Below, one piece after another: positions 1 through 8,909 of a DNA stretch of 64,000 nt (the first letter of the stretch is position 1; the number at the start of each line of letters is the position of its first letter). Source of the stretch: Lentzea terrae (GTDB lineage: Bacteria; Actinomycetota; Actinomycetes; Mycobacteriales; Pseudonocardiaceae); the NCBI RefSeq assembly GCF_003265345.1, contig NZ_QFWW01000002.1:186001-250000 (forward strand), written 5' to 3'. Made by a program: the position numbers and the translations under genes. Below the pieces are notes generated by a model that had not been told where the DNA came from, did not search any database, and saw only the letters and a program-made list of their open reading frames with translations.

Positions 1-131
1 CCGCCGTTCTCGTACGCGTACGACCTGTGGGTGAGTGCAAGCCCGAGCAGCTCGGCGTCCAACTGGACGCCGAGCGCTTCGGACAAGTCCGCGCGGTCAG
101 CTTGCGGAGCGCGCGGTGGCTTTCCCCCCAC
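1..131 (-). CDS. rnc: Ribonuclease III, N-terminal fragment (runs off window)
   Basis: This is the first 43 codons of RNase III, the double-strand-specific endonuclease that processes rRNA precursors. The rest lies beyond position 1. Reading from a GTG at 131 the protein ends at the window edge with HRSYAYENG, which is the start of the RNase III catalytic domain signature. The GTG lies 16 bases after the rpmF stop codon, so it is probably cotranscribed with DUF177 and rpmF. The order DUF177-rpmF-rnc is common in Actinobacteria. The family assignment is firm; the exact start is inferred from frame and spacing. Confidence 0.85.
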   Translation of the reverse strand, partial: MGGKPPRAPQADRADLSEALGVQLDAELLGLALTHRSYAYENG

Positions 132-147
132 TACGTAGCCGAGGAGA

Positions 148-330
148 TCAGGCCGGCTGAGCGACCTGGCGGCCAGCGTACTGACCACAGGCCGGGCAGG
201 CGACGTGCTGCGGCTTCGGCTGGCGGCAAGCCTTGTTGGAGCACGCCACCAGGTGCACGGCAGACGTCTTCCACTGGGAACGGCGCGCACGGGTGTTCGA
301 ACGCGACATTTTCCGCTTCGGGACGGCCAC
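148..330 (-). CDS. rpmF: 50S ribosomal protein L32
   Basis: This 60-residue basic protein begins [17 protein letters not shown], the conserved start of bacterial L32. Two cysteine pairs (CSNKAC and CPAC, around residues 30-50) are the zinc-binding ribbon of the zinc-containing form. It is a structural protein of the large ribosomal subunit. Its start lies two bases after the stop of the DUF177 gene and its stop lies 16 bases before rnc, so the three genes look like one operon on the minus strand. Confidence 0.97.
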   Translation of the reverse strand: MAVPKRKMSRSNTRARRSQWKTSAVHLVACSNKACRQPKPQHVACPACGQYAGRQVAQPA

Positions 331-332
331 GA

Positions 333-914
333 CTACTTCTCCTCGTTGTTGTCATCGCTGAACCGCTCTTGCAACGCGGCCCAACGAGGGTCAATCGTCT
401 CATGCCCGTGGTCGGGCCCGAGCTCCGCCCACCTACCGCCGCACTCGGAGCAAAGCCCCTTGCAGTCCGGCTCGCAGAGCGGTGCCTGCGGCAGTGCCAG
501 GACAAGGGCGTCCCGCACCACAGGCTCGAGGTCGATCAGATCGTTCTCGATCCGACTGATCTCGTCTTCATCAGTGGTCTCGTCCGTGGTGCTGTCCGGC
601 CACGCGTAGAGCTCCGTGACGCGGACTTCAACCTCATCGGCGATGGGCTCGAGGCACCTCGCGCACTCGCCTTCGACCTTGGCGAACGCCGTCCCCGAGA
701 CGAGCACGCCCTCCACGACCGATTCGATCAGGAGATCGAGCTCAACCTCTCCGCCCTCTGGCACCGCGATCACACCGAGCAACCCCACACCCGCGGCGGG
801 CACCGACCGAACGAAGGGTCGGCTGGAACCGGCGCGACGGCCGATGTCCCTGGTGTCGATGACCCAGGGACCGGATGCTGTGGGACGCGTGGACGCGTGA
901 CGATGCTCAGTCAT
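333..914 (-). CDS. DUF177 / YceD-family protein
   Basis: The protein has 193 residues if it starts at the ATG at 914. An upstream in-frame extension to 1007 exists but looks non-coding (Pro/Gly/Arg rich). It carries the YceD/DUF177 features: [12 protein letters not shown] near the N-terminus, the ECARCLEPI motif in the middle, and a C-terminal cysteine cluster ([14 protein letters not shown]). The family is almost always encoded next to rpmF, as here, and has been linked to 23S rRNA or ribosome biogenesis in bacteria and plants; the biochemical role is not settled. The four C-terminal cysteines suggest a metal site. Confidence 0.9.
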   Translation of the reverse strand: MTEHRHASTRPTASGPWVIDTRDIGRRAGSSRPFVRSVPAAGVGLLGVIAVPEGGEVELDLLIESVVEGVLVSGTAFAKVEGECARCLEPIADEVEVRVTELYAWPDSTTDETTDEDEISRIENDLIDLEPVVRDALVLALPQAPLCEPDCKGLCSECGGRWAELGPDHGHETIDPRWAALQERFSDDNNEEK

Positions 915-1051
915 GATCAGATTGGTTGCCGGCGGGGACCTACCACGTCCAGCCGGTCCAGGGTACGGGACGACGGCCTCACGCGTGAAATCCGCAGGTG
1001 ATCGCACCTGCTCGTAGTAGCGCGAATCACACGTTCAGGCGCCCTGGTTCG

Positions 1052-1768
1052 TTAAGCACCGTAGTCGAACGGCGCGGAAGCCCCCGCGACGGCCGGCCCG
1101 CGCAGGTGCGAACGGCCCTTGCCGACCGACCTGAGCGTGTGCGCGAGGAGGTCCTCGAAGTCCGCGAGCTTGCCGTCCACGTACGCGTCGCACTCCGACC
1201 GCAGCCGGATGGACTCGCTCTGCGCCGCGTCCAGGATTCGCGCGGCCTCGGCGTGCGCAGCCCGGACGACCTCCTGCTCGTTGACGAGCCTCGCCTGCTC
1301 GGCGCGGCCGTCCTCGGTGGCGCGCTCGTAGTTGGCACGGCCCGCCTGGATCATCCGCTCGGCCTCCGCGTGCGAACGGCCGACCAGGTCGTCGTACTCC
1401 TGCCGGCCGGCGGCGACGGTGCGCTCCGCCTGGTCCTCGGCCTCGGCGATCATGCGCTCGGCGCGGGCCCGCGCGTCGGAGAGCATCGCCTCCGCCTCGG
1501 CCTGCGCCTCCGCGAGCATGCGCTCGGCGTCCGCACGTGCCTTCGACACGCCCGCTTCCGCGTCGTGCTTGGCCTTGCCGACCAGCTCGTCCTTGTGGTC
1601 CAGCACGTCCTGCGCGTCGTCGAGCTCCGCGGGGATCGCGTCGCGCACGTCGTCGAGCAGTTCGAGCACATCACCGCGCGGCACCACGCAGCCCGAGGTC
1701 ATCGGAACTCCGCGCGCTTCCTCGACGATCGTGACGAGCTCGTCGAGTGCCTCGAACACCCGGTACAC
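1052..1768 (-). CDS. sepIVA: SepIVA, DivIVA-family septation protein
   Basis: The protein has 238 residues. It starts MYRVFEALDELVTIVEEARG, near-identical to mycobacterial SepIVA (Rv2927c). Residues about 60-200 form a long Ala/Glu/Arg coiled coil with many xAEAERMxxEA heptads, and the C-terminus is short and basic. In mycobacteria SepIVA is essential, localises to the septum and polar membrane domain, and acts in division and envelope growth. Its position just upstream of DUF177-rpmF-rnc matches the mycobacterial order. The 137-base gap to the DUF177 start suggests a separate promoter for the ribosomal genes. There is no transmembrane segment. Confidence 0.9.
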   Translation of the reverse strand: MYRVFEALDELVTIVEEARGVPMTSGCVVPRGDVLELLDDVRDAIPAELDDAQDVLDHKDELVGKAKHDAEAGVSKARADAERMLAEAQAEAEAMLSDARARAERMIAEAEDQAERTVAAGRQEYDDLVGRSHAEAERMIQAGRANYERATEDGRAEQARLVNEQEVVRAAHAEAARILDAAQSESIRLRSECDAYVDGKLADFEDLLAHTLRSVGKGRSHLRGPAVAGASAPFDYGA

Positions 1769-1809
1769 GTCTCAACTCCCTAACCCCTGTGGCTCCCACT
1801 CACAAGTGT

Positions 1810-1848
1810 GCCCTGCCGATCTCCCCGAAAGAGGGAGATCGGCAGGGC
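1810..1848 (-). terminator. 16-bp perfect inverted repeat between divergent genes
   Basis: Arms at 1810-1825 and 1833-1848 are perfect complements (GCCCTGCCGATCTCCC and its reverse complement) around a 7-base loop. There is no T-tract on either side. It sits between two divergent genes, so it ends neither of them. The most likely role is stopping minus-strand transcripts from rsmD-coaD that read antisense through the GNAT gene, because no hairpin lies between coaD and that gene. It would also form a stable stem in the 5' leader of the GNAT mRNA. Confidence 0.6.
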
Positions 1849-1863
1849 GTGTCAGGATTTGCC

Positions 1864-2310
1864 GTGACCATCACGATCAGGCGGGCGACCGCGGCCGATG
1901 TCGACCCGATCGTGGCGATGCTCGCCGACGACCCGCTGGGCGCCGCGCGCGAGAAGCCAGGCGATCCCGCCTACCTCGAGGCCTTCGAAGTGATCGACGC
2001 CGACCCGCACCAGTTCCTCGCGGTGGCCGACTCCGGTGGTGAGGTCGTGGGCACTTTGCAGCTCACGTTCACCGGCGGCCTGTCGCGGTTGGGCATGACC
2101 CGCGCGACCGTCGAGGCCGTGCGGGTGCGCTCCGACCAGCGCGGCGGCGGCCTCGGCGAACAGTTGATCCGCTGGGCGATCGACGAGGCACGCGCACGCG
2201 GCTGCGGTCTGGTTCAACTCACGACGGACGCGTCACGCGTGGACGCACACCGCTTCTACGAACGACTCGGCTTCACCGCGTCGCACGTGGGGATGAAACT
2301 CCAGCTCTAA
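1864..2310 (+). CDS. GNAT-family N-acetyltransferase
   Basis: A 148-residue single-domain GNAT. The start is taken at the GTG at 1864 because AGGA lies 6 bases upstream; the open frame continues further but through the hairpin at 1810-1848. Seen motifs: ITIRRATAADV (beta1), VRSDQRGGGLGEQLI (the acetyl-CoA pyrophosphate loop, RxxGxG-like) and AHRFYERLGF (the C-terminal NxxxxxFYxxxGF-like strand). The substrate cannot be read from sequence. It converges on coaD with a 4-base overlap of the stop codons and is the only plus-strand gene in this minus-strand block. Confidence 0.85.
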   Translation: MTITIRRATAADVDPIVAMLADDPLGAAREKPGDPAYLEAFEVIDADPHQFLAVADSGGEVVGTLQLTFTGGLSRLGMTRATVEAVRVRSDQRGGGLGEQLIRWAIDEARARGCGLVQLTTDASRVDAHRFYERLGFTASHVGMKLQL

Positions 2311-2789
2311 CGGCTTTCGGCGAGGCGCTGCTGCAGCCGCTGCTCGACGGAGGCCGGCAGCAGCGTCGAGACGTCGCCGCCGTACGTCGCCACCTCCTTG
2401 ACCAGCGAGGACGCCAGGAAGGAGTACTGCGGGCTCGCCTGCATGAACAACGTGTCGACGCCCGTGAGCTGGTGGTTCATCTGCGCCATCTGCAGCTCGT
2501 AGTCGTAGTCGCTGACCGCGCGCAGGCCCTTGACGATGGCCTTGATGTTGTTCTCGCGGCAGTAGTCGACCAACAGGCCGTGCCAGGCGTCGACGCGCAC
2601 GTTGTCCCACTGCGAGGTGACCTCGCGCAGCATCTCCTGGCGCTCCTCGACCGAGAACAAGGTGCGCTTGTTCTTGTTGATGAGCACAGCGACGACAACC
2701 TCGTCGAACAGGTGCGCGGCTCTCCCGATGATGTCCAGGTGGCCGTTGGTTACCGGGTCGTAGGAGCCGGGGTACACGGCACGCGTCAT
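2307..2789 (-). CDS. coaD: Phosphopantetheine adenylyltransferase
   Basis: The 160-residue protein catalyses the fourth step of coenzyme A synthesis: 4'-phosphopantetheine plus ATP to dephospho-CoA. The ATG at 2789 gives MTRAVYPGSYDPVTNGHLDI, containing the nucleotidyltransferase T/HxGH signature (TNGH). The C-terminal SSLVKEVATYGGDVSTL motif is also typical. A 19-residue upstream extension in frame is not supported. It is encoded 53 bases downstream of rsmD, the usual rsmD-coaD pair. Confidence 0.96.
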   Translation of the reverse strand: MTRAVYPGSYDPVTNGHLDIIGRAAHLFDEVVVAVLINKNKRTLFSVEERQEMLREVTSQWDNVRVDAWHGLLVDYCRENNIKAIVKGLRAVSDYDYELQMAQMNHQLTGVDTLFMQASPQYSFLASSLVKEVATYGGDVSTLLPASVEQRLQQRLAESR

Positions 2790-2842
2790 GAAGCGGACGT
2801 TAGCACCCGATCGGACGCCTCCAGGCGTGTCCGTGGTTCTCG

Positions 2843-3397
2843 TCACCCATCAGCACGCACCTGACCCCAGTACACCGCCGTGTCGCCATATCGCTTGGCA
2901 CGCAAGGGTTCTACCTCTTCAGGCCACGCTGGTTCGCTGCTTCGCGAAGCACGCTCCACGACGAGAACCGCGTCAGGGGCCAATCTGTGCCGGAGGCCGT
3001 GCAGCACTTTGGCGAGCTCGTCGTCGGTCACCGCGTACGGCGGATCCGCGAACACCACGTCGAACTTCTCCCCCTCGGCCGTGACGTACGCCTCAGCCGT
3101 GCGGTTCGCAATCGTCGTGTTGGCGAACCCGAGCTCCTTCGCGTTGCCTTTGAGCACGTCGGCCGCCCGCTTGTCCGACTCCACGAACGTCGCGTGCCCC
3201 GCCCCTCGACTCAACGCCTCGAACCCGAGCGCTCCCGACCCCGCGTACAGGTCCAGCACCTTCGCCCCGTCAAGATCCATCATCGACTCGAGCGAACTGA
3301 ACAGCGCCTCCCTGACCCGCTCGGACGTGGGCCTGGTGCCCTTCGGCGGCACCTTCAGCCTGCGGCCTCCCGCGGTCCCGGCAACGATTCGTGTCAC
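2843..3397 (-). CDS. rsmD: 16S rRNA (guanine(966)-N2)-methyltransferase RsmD
   Basis: A 184-residue class I SAM-dependent methyltransferase that modifies G966 of 16S rRNA. Visible features: MTRIVAGTAGGRRL at the N-terminus, RPTSERVREALFSSL, the SAM motif I VLDLYAGSGALGFEALSRG, and the DPPY catalytic motif (VVFADPPYAV). Length and motif order are normal for RsmD. Together with coaD it forms the two-gene unit seen in many bacteria. Its start lies 4 bases from the stop of the SDR gene upstream, so it may be part of a longer operon. Confidence 0.95.
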   Translation of the reverse strand: MTRIVAGTAGGRRLKVPPKGTRPTSERVREALFSSLESMMDLDGAKVLDLYAGSGALGFEALSRGAGHATFVESDKRAADVLKGNAKELGFANTTIANRTAEAYVTAEGEKFDVVFADPPYAVTDDELAKVLHGLRHRLAPDAVLVVERASRSSEPAWPEEVEPLRAKRYGDTAVYWGQVRADG

Positions 3398-3401
3398 GCG
3401 C

Positions 3402-4085
3402 TCATCGTCCCAGGTGGGCTCCGCCGTTCACCGCCAGCACCTGCCCGGTGATGTGCCCGGCCCGCTCCGACGCGAGGAACGCCACCAGCGCGGCCACGTC
3501 CTGGGGCGTCCCGGCCCGCCCGTTCTTGGTCTGCCCGATCAGGGTGTTGAGGCGCTGCTCGGTCATCGAGTCGCCGAAGAACTCCGTGTCCACGATCAGC
3601 CCGGGCGAGACGACGTTGGCCGTGATCCCGCGCCCACCCAGCTCACCGGCCAGGTCCGCCGTCCACGCCTCCACCGCCGCCTTTGCCGCGCCGTAACTGC
3701 CACCGCCCCTTCGTCCGGCGATGGAGCCGATGTTGATGACCCGGCCGTTGTCCGCGAACCTCGGCGTGAGCGCCTCCGTGACGAGCACCGCGCTGATCAC
3801 GTTGGCCTCGTAGTTGGCGAGCCACTTCGACTTGGTGTCGGTGTGGCTGATGTTGCCGCCGGCGTTGTTGACCAGAACGTCCACCTTGGACGGAAGGTGC
3901 TCCAACGCCGTCCCGACCGCGTCCGGGTCGGTGGCGTCGAATGCGACGTGGCGAACCTTCGGCACGGCGGCCAGAACCTCCGGGCGACGACCGGTGATCG
4001 TCACGTCCAGTCCTTGCTCGACGAGCTCAAGCGCGATGGCACGACCGATGCCGGTGCCGCCGCCGGTCACAACTGCAGTACGCAT
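3402..4085 (-). CDS. Short-chain dehydrogenase/reductase
   Basis: This 227-residue classical SDR has the NAD(P) site TGGGTGIGRAIA at residues 8-19, the NNAGG motif near residue 95, a catalytic Ser in NIGSIAG, and the YGAAK catalytic pair (YxxxK). The C-terminal AVNGGAHLGR is also typical. A Gly-Arg pair (TGRR) after beta-strand 2 hints at NADPH preference. Substrate unknown. It lies between rsmD (4 bases downstream) and the hydrolase gene upstream (21 bases), so it is probably cotranscribed, but no pathway follows from the neighbours. Confidence 0.88.
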   Translation of the reverse strand: MRTAVVTGGGTGIGRAIALELVEQGLDVTITGRRPEVLAAVPKVRHVAFDATDPDAVGTALEHLPSKVDVLVNNAGGNISHTDTKSKWLANYEANVISAVLVTEALTPRFADNGRVINIGSIAGRRGGGSYGAAKAAVEAWTADLAGELGGRGITANVVSPGLIVDTEFFGDSMTEQRLNTLIGQTKNGRAGTPQDVAALVAFLASERAGHITGQVLAVNGGAHLGR

Positions 4086-4106
4086 GCTTCCCCCAACAGA
4101 AAGTCG

Positions 4107-5180
4107 TCAGGCGAGAGCTTGCCACCACCCGTCAACCTCATTTGGCGCGTCCACGTCGACCCGCTCCCCCGGCCGCGGCACGGCGAGCTTCAGCCCGCTC
4201 GCCTTGGCCTCGCGCCAGATGCGGTCGATCGGCTCACCCCACGGGTGGAACCCGAGGTTGAACGTCGCCCAGTGCACGGGGATCAGCAGCCCGCCGCCGA
4301 GATCGTCGAACGCGCGAACGCCCTCCTCCGGCGTCATGTGGATGTCCGGCCAAGCCTGGTCGTACGCGCCGACCTGCATCAGCACCGCGTCGAACGGGCC
4401 GTGCTCCGCACCGATCTTCTTGTACCCCTCGAAGTAGCCCGTGTCGCCGCTGTAGAACACCGAGCGCTCGCCACGCGTGATCACCCAAGACGCCCACAAC
4501 GTGACGTTGCGCTGCACCGAACGTCCGGAGAAGTGCTGCGCTGCGGTGCAGGTGAGGGTGAAGCCGTCGACCGAGTGCGTCTCGTCCCAGTCCAGTTCGA
4601 CGATCCGCGCGACGGGGACGTCCCAGCGGGTCAGGTGTGCCCCCAGTCCCAGCGGGACCACGAACACCGCGGACGTGCTCGACGTCAGCGCCTGCACGGT
4701 CTGCATGTCGAGGTGGTCGTAGTGGTCGTGCGAGATCACGACGGCACTGACGGTGGGCAGATCAGACAACTGGTGCGGAACCGGGTGCAGGCGCTTGGGA
4801 CCCACGTGCGCCGAGGGCGAGACGCGGTCGCTCCACACAGGATCGACCAGCACGGCGGCGCCGTCGATCTCGACCAGCGCGGAAGCGTGGCCGTACCAGG
4901 TGATGTGCACGCCCTCGGACACCGGCGCGGCCGGGGCCACGAGCGGCACCGCCACGGACGGCTTCCGGTCCTCACCGCCGAACAGGAAGTCGCGAACGGA
5001 GAAGGAGTCGCGGTCCGGGACCGTGCGAACTTCCTTGTCGTTGTGGAACTTGCCGTCGCGGTAGCGCGGGGAACGCGACATCTCCACCGGATCCGGCTTG
5101 CCACCCAGCTGCTTGGGCACGTCGCGCAACGCCCACGCCACGCCCGCCAGTCCGAGCAGGCCGGCCAACGCCTTCTTCAT
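4107..5180 (-). CDS. NAPE-PLD-like metallo-beta-lactamase-fold hydrolase
   Basis: The protein has 357 residues from the ATG at 5180 (MKKALAGLLGLAGVAWALR, an N-terminal hydrophobic anchor or signal). The core has WYGHASALVEIDG, VLVDPVWSDRVSP and the metal motif SHDHYDHLD, followed by FYSGDTGYFEGYKKIG and the HMTPEEG and PVHWATFNLGFHPW segments. This order matches the bacterial relatives of NAPE-hydrolysing phospholipase D and UlaG-like hydrolases. A membrane-attached phospholipid phosphodiesterase is possible but not shown. A shorter in-frame ORF extension to 5216 was rejected because the RBS (GGGGTT region) fits the ATG at 5180. Confidence 0.85.
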   Translation of the reverse strand: MKKALAGLLGLAGVAWALRDVPKQLGGKPDPVEMSRSPRYRDGKFHNDKEVRTVPDRDSFSVRDFLFGGEDRKPSVAVPLVAPAAPVSEGVHITWYGHASALVEIDGAAVLVDPVWSDRVSPSAHVGPKRLHPVPHQLSDLPTVSAVVISHDHYDHLDMQTVQALTSSTSAVFVVPLGLGAHLTRWDVPVARIVELDWDETHSVDGFTLTCTAAQHFSGRSVQRNVTLWASWVITRGERSVFYSGDTGYFEGYKKIGAEHGPFDAVLMQVGAYDQAWPDIHMTPEEGVRAFDDLGGGLLIPVHWATFNLGFHPWGEPIDRIWREAKASGLKLAVPRPGERVDVDAPNEVDGWWQALA

Positions 5181-5255
5181 GATCGAACCCCCTTCCCTGA
5201 CCTGTGCTCGGTGCAACGCAGGGAATGGTCGTCGAGTTCCGCACCACCCGCACGA

Positions 5256-5289
5256 CGAAGGGCCCGGCCAGAGTTGGCCGGGCCCTTCG
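5256..5289 (-). terminator. Terminator of pyruvate carboxylase gene
   Basis: 15-base perfect complementary arms (5256-5270 and 5275-5289) with a GAGT loop lie just after the pyc stop codon. The stem is very GC-rich without a T-tract, the common actinobacterial form. Confidence 0.85.
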
Positions 5290-5298
5290 CGGAGTCGA

Positions 5299-8200
5299 CT
5301 ACTCCAGGACGATCAGGAGGTCGCCGCCCTCGACCTGCTGGGCTCCGCGCAACGCCAGGCGCTGCACGCGGCCCGCCTTCGGGGCGGTGATCGCGGCCTC
5401 CATCTTCATGGCCTCGATCGTCGCGACCGTCTGACCGGCGTCGACCGAGTCGCCCTCGGCCACCGTGGCCGTGACGACACCGGCGAACGGCGCGGCGACG
5501 TGGTTCGGGTTGCCGCGGTCGGCCTTCTCGGCGACCGGGATGTCCGTCTTCACGGAGCGGTCGCGGACCTGGATCGGGCGCATCTGGCCGTTCAGCGTGG
5601 CCATGACCGTGCGGATGCCGCGCGCGTCGGCCTCGGAGATCGCCTCCAGGCCGATCAGCAACCGGACACCCGGCTCCAGGTCGACGGAGTACTCCTCGCC
5701 GGGGCGCAGGCCGTAGAAGAAGTCCTTGGACCGCAACACCGACGTGTCGCCGTAGGCGTCGCGGTGGGTGCGGAACTCCTTCGTGGGCGCGGGGAACAGC
5801 AACCGGTTCAGGGTCGCCCTGCGGTCGTCGACCAGCCCTGCCTCGTCCTCCGGCGACAGCTCCTCGATCGGCTTGGGGGCCGGACGACCCTCCAGGGCCT
5901 TCGAGCGGAACGGCTCCGGCCAGCCGCCGGGCGGGTCGCCCAGCTCGCCGTGCAGGAAGCCGATCACCGACGCCGGGATGTCGAACTTGCCGGGGTTCGC
6001 CTCGAACTCGGCAGGCGCGACGCCCGCGCCCACGAGGTGCAGCGCGAGGTCGCCGACGACCTTGGACGACGGCGTCACCTTCACCAGGTGGCCGAGCATC
6101 CGGTCGGCGGCCGCGTACATGGACTCGATCTCCTCGAACTTCTCGCCCAGGCCGAGTGCGACGGCCTGAGTGCGCAGGTTCGAGAGCTGACCACCGGGGA
6201 TCTCGTGGTGGTAGACGCGGCCGGTCGGGCCGGGGATGCCGGACTCGAACGGCGCGTAGATCTTGCGCACGGCCTCCCAGTACGGCTCGAGGTCGCACAC
6301 GTTCTGCAGGTTCAGGCCCGTCGAGTGCTCGGTGTGGTCGGTCAACGCCACGATCGACGACAGCGGCGGCTGCGACGTCGTGCCGGCCATCGACGCGGTC
6401 GCGCCGTCGATCGCGTCCACGCCGGCCTGGATCGCGGCCAGGTAGGTCGCGAGCTGGCCGCCTGCCGTGTCGTGCGTGTGCAGGTGGACCGGGAGGTCGA
6501 ACTCCTTGCGCAGCGCGGAGATCAGGCGAGCGGCGGCGGGCGCGCGCAGCAGCCCGGCCATGTCCTTGACGGCCAGGACGTGGGCGCCGGCGCCGACGAT
6601 CTGCTCGGCCAGCTTGAGGTAGTAGTCCAGTGTGTACAGACGTTCGTCCGGGTTGGACAGATCGCTGGTGTAGCACAGCGCGACTTCGGCGACGGCCGTT
6701 CCGGTCTCGCGCACGGCCTCGATCGCCGGTCGCATCTGCTCGACGTCGTTCAGCGCGTCGAAGATCCGGAAGATGTCGATGCCGGTGTTCGTCGCCTCCT
6801 GCACGAACGCCTTGGTGACCGCCTCGGGGTACGGCGTGTAGCCGACCGTGTTGCGGCCGCGCAGCAGCATCTGCAGGTTGATGTTCGGCACGGCCTCGCG
6901 CAGTGCGGCGAGCCGCTCCCACGGGTCCTCGGCGAGGAACCGCAGCGCCACGTCGTAGGTCGCGCCGCCCCAGCACTCCAGCGAGAGCAGCTCCGGCGTC
7001 ATGCGCGCGACGTGCGGTGCTACCGCGAGCAGGTCCTTGGTGCGTACTCGGGTGGCGAGCAGCGACTGGTGCGCGTCGCGGAACGTCGTGTCCGTGACGC
7101 CGACCGCCTTGCTCTCCCGCATCCACCGCGCGAAGCCCTCCGGGCCGAGCTCGGTGAGCCGCTGCTTGGAACCGGCGGGCGGTTCGGCGTTGAGGTCGAC
7201 GATCGGCAGCTTCTCGCGCGGGTCGACCGCGGTCGGGCGGGTGCCGTTCGGGTGGTTGACCGTGACGTCCGCGAGGTAGGTCAGCAGGCGCGTGCCGCGG
7301 TCGGCCGAGTGGCGCGCCGTCAGCAGGTGCGGGCGCTTCTCGATGAACGACGTGGTGACGCGGCCCTCGTAGAAGTCCGGGTCGTCCAGCACCGCCTGGA
7401 TGAACGGGATGTTCGTGGACACACCGCGGATGCGGAACTCCGCGATCGCACGACGCGCACGGGCGACGGCGAGACCGAAGTTACGACCGCGGCACGTGAG
7501 CTTCACGAGCATCGAGTCGAAGTGCGGGCTGATGGCCATGCCCGCGCCGGCCGTGCCGCCGTCGAGCCGGATGCCGGAGCCGCCGGGCGAGCGGTAGGCG
7601 CTGATCATGCCGGTGTCCGGGCGGAAACCGTTGGCCGGGTCTTCCGTCGTGATGCGGCACTGCAGTGCGGCGCCGCGCAGCTGGACGGTGTCCTGGCTGA
7701 GCCCGAGGTCTTCGAGCGTCTCACCGGACGCGATGCGCATCTGCGACTGCACGAGGTCGACATCGGTCACCTCCTCGGTGACCGTGTGCTCGACCTGGAT
7801 GCGCGGGTTCATCTCGATGAAGACGTAGTGGCCCTGCGGATCGAGCAGGAACTCGACGGTGCCCGCGTTGCGGTAGCCGATGTGGCGGGCGAACTTCACC
7901 GCGTCGTTGCAGATGCGGTCGCGCAGCTCGGGGTCGAGGTTCGGCGCGGGCGCGATCTCGATGACCTTCTGGTGCCGCCGCTGCACCGAGCAGTCGCGCT
8001 CGAACAGGTGGATCACGTTGCCCTGGCCGTCGGCGAGGATCTGCACCTCGATGTGGCGCGGCTCGACCACGGCCTGCTCGAGGAACACGGTCGGGTCGCC
8101 GAACGCCGACTCCGCCTCGCGGGACGCGGCTTCGAGCGCCTCGCGCAGCGCGGCCGGGTCGTCGACCTTGCGCATGCCCCGGCCGCCACCACCGGCGACA

Positions 8201-8676
8201 GCCTTGACGAACACGGGGAAGCGCATCGTCTTCGACGCTTCGAGCAGATCGTCGATGTTCGACGACGGCGGGCTCGACTCCAGCACCGGCAGGCCGGCCT
8301 CGCGGGCGGCGGCGATGGCGCGGGCCTTGTTGCCCGTCAGCTCCAGCACCTCGGCCACGGGGCCGATGAACGTGAGACCCGCCTCGCGGCAGGCCAGTGC
8401 GAGTTCCGGGTTCTCGGACAGGAAGCCGTAACCGGGGTAGATCGCGTCGGCGCCGGCCTTGCGGGCCGCCTTGATGATCTCGTCCACGGAGAGGTAGGCG
8501 CGGACGGGGTGCCCGGCCTCACCGATCTCGTAGGACTCGTCCGCCTTCAACCGGTGCAGCGAGTTGCGGTCTTCGTGAGGGAAAACGGCGACCGTTCCCG
8601 CGCCCAGTTCGTAGGCGGCTCGGAACGCGCGAATCGCGATCTCGCCGCGGTTGGCGACAAGAACCTTGCGGAACAT
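5299..8676 (-). CDS. pyc: Pyruvate carboxylase
   Basis: This 1125-residue enzyme carboxylates pyruvate to oxaloacetate, using ATP, bicarbonate and biotin, to refill the TCA cycle. Domain order is the single-chain form. Residues 1-460 are biotin carboxylase (VLVANRGEIAIRAFRAAYELG; AVAGGGGRGMR nucleotide loop; EMNPRIQVEHTVTEEVT). Residues about 530-1000 are the carboxyltransferase (DTTFRDAHQSLLATRVRT; VKDMAGLL). The C-terminal biotinyl domain has EAMKMEA, with Lys1091 as the biotinylated residue. Length and all key motifs are intact. The gene sits upstream of rsmD-coaD, as in mycobacteria, but a strong terminator separates it from the next gene. Confidence 0.98.
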   Translation of the reverse strand: MFRKVLVANRGEIAIRAFRAAYELGAGTVAVFPHEDRNSLHRLKADESYEIGEAGHPVRAYLSVDEIIKAARKAGADAIYPGYGFLSENPELALACREAGLTFIGPVAEVLELTGNKARAIAAAREAGLPVLESSPPSSNIDDLLEASKTMRFPVFVKAVAGGGGRGMRKVDDPAALREALEAASREAESAFGDPTVFLEQAVVEPRHIEVQILADGQGNVIHLFERDCSVQRRHQKVIEIAPAPNLDPELRDRICNDAVKFARHIGYRNAGTVEFLLDPQGHYVFIEMNPRIQVEHTVTEEVTDVDLVQSQMRIASGETLEDLGLSQDTVQLRGAALQCRITTEDPANGFRPDTGMISAYRSPGGSGIRLDGGTAGAGMAISPHFDSMLVKLTCRGRNFGLAVARARRAIAEFRIRGVSTNIPFIQAVLDDPDFYEGRVTTSFIEKRPHLLTARHSADRGTRLLTYLADVTVNHPNGTRPTAVDPREKLPIVDLNAEPPAGSKQRLTELGPEGFARWMRESKAVGVTDTTFRDAHQSLLATRVRTKDLLAVAPHVARMTPELLSLECWGGATYDVALRFLAEDPWERLAALREAVPNINLQMLLRGRNTVGYTPYPEAVTKAFVQEATNTGIDIFRIFDALNDVEQMRPAIEAVRETGTAVAEVALCYTSDLSNPDERLYTLDYYLKLAEQIVGAGAHVLAVKDMAGLLRAPAAARLISALRKEFDLPVHLHTHDTAGGQLATYLAAIQAGVDAIDGATASMAGTTSQPPLSSIVALTDHTEHSTGLNLQNVCDLEPYWEAVRKIYAPFESGIPGPTGRVYHHEIPGGQLSNLRTQAVALGLGEKFEEIESMYAAADRMLGHLVKVTPSSKVVGDLALHLVGAGVAPAEFEANPGKFDIPASVIGFLHGELGDPPGGWPEPFRSKALEGRPAPKPIEELSPEDEAGLVDDRRATLNRLLFPAPTKEFRTHRDAYGDTSVLRSKDFFYGLRPGEEYSVDLEPGVRLLIGLEAISEADARGIRTVMATLNGQMRPIQVRDRSVKTDIPVAEKADRGNPNHVAAPFAGVVTATVAEGDSVDAGQTVATIEAMKMEAAITAPKAGRVQRLALRGAQQVEGGDLLIVLE

Positions 8677-8909
8677 CCGTAGCCCTCCCGGTGTTACTCG
8701 GCGGTCAGTTCGGGCACGTTACCGTGCGACTCTTGCCTGTTGGGAGGACTGTCTCACGTGATGGGTGTCATCCTGATCGGTCCCGTCGGTGAGAATTCTC
8801 GCGGTTTGCGGGCTAGGTGGATACCCACCACCCGGTCAGACTCCACCCGGTAGTGGGATTAACCAGATCGAGTGACGATCTTGGTAACCAGCTGGGTAGG
8901 GTGAGCCAT
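8677..8909. other. Divergent promoter region of pyc and the coiled-coil gene
   Basis: 233 bases with no open frame worth calling, between pyc (minus) and the coiled-coil gene (plus). It must hold both promoters. A short inverted repeat (GGTGG ATA CCCACC, around 8816-8829) and an AT-richer stretch near 8795 are visible. I did not find a convincing -10/-35 pair. Confidence 0.4.

Noticed and set aside
5098..8682. Very long plus-strand open frames antisense to pyc, and likewise antisense to the subtilase (53443-56655) and to the AfsR-like gene (58614-61223)
   Set aside because: These are expected antisense shadows in GC-rich codon-biased genes. They lack RBS, family motifs and sensible composition.
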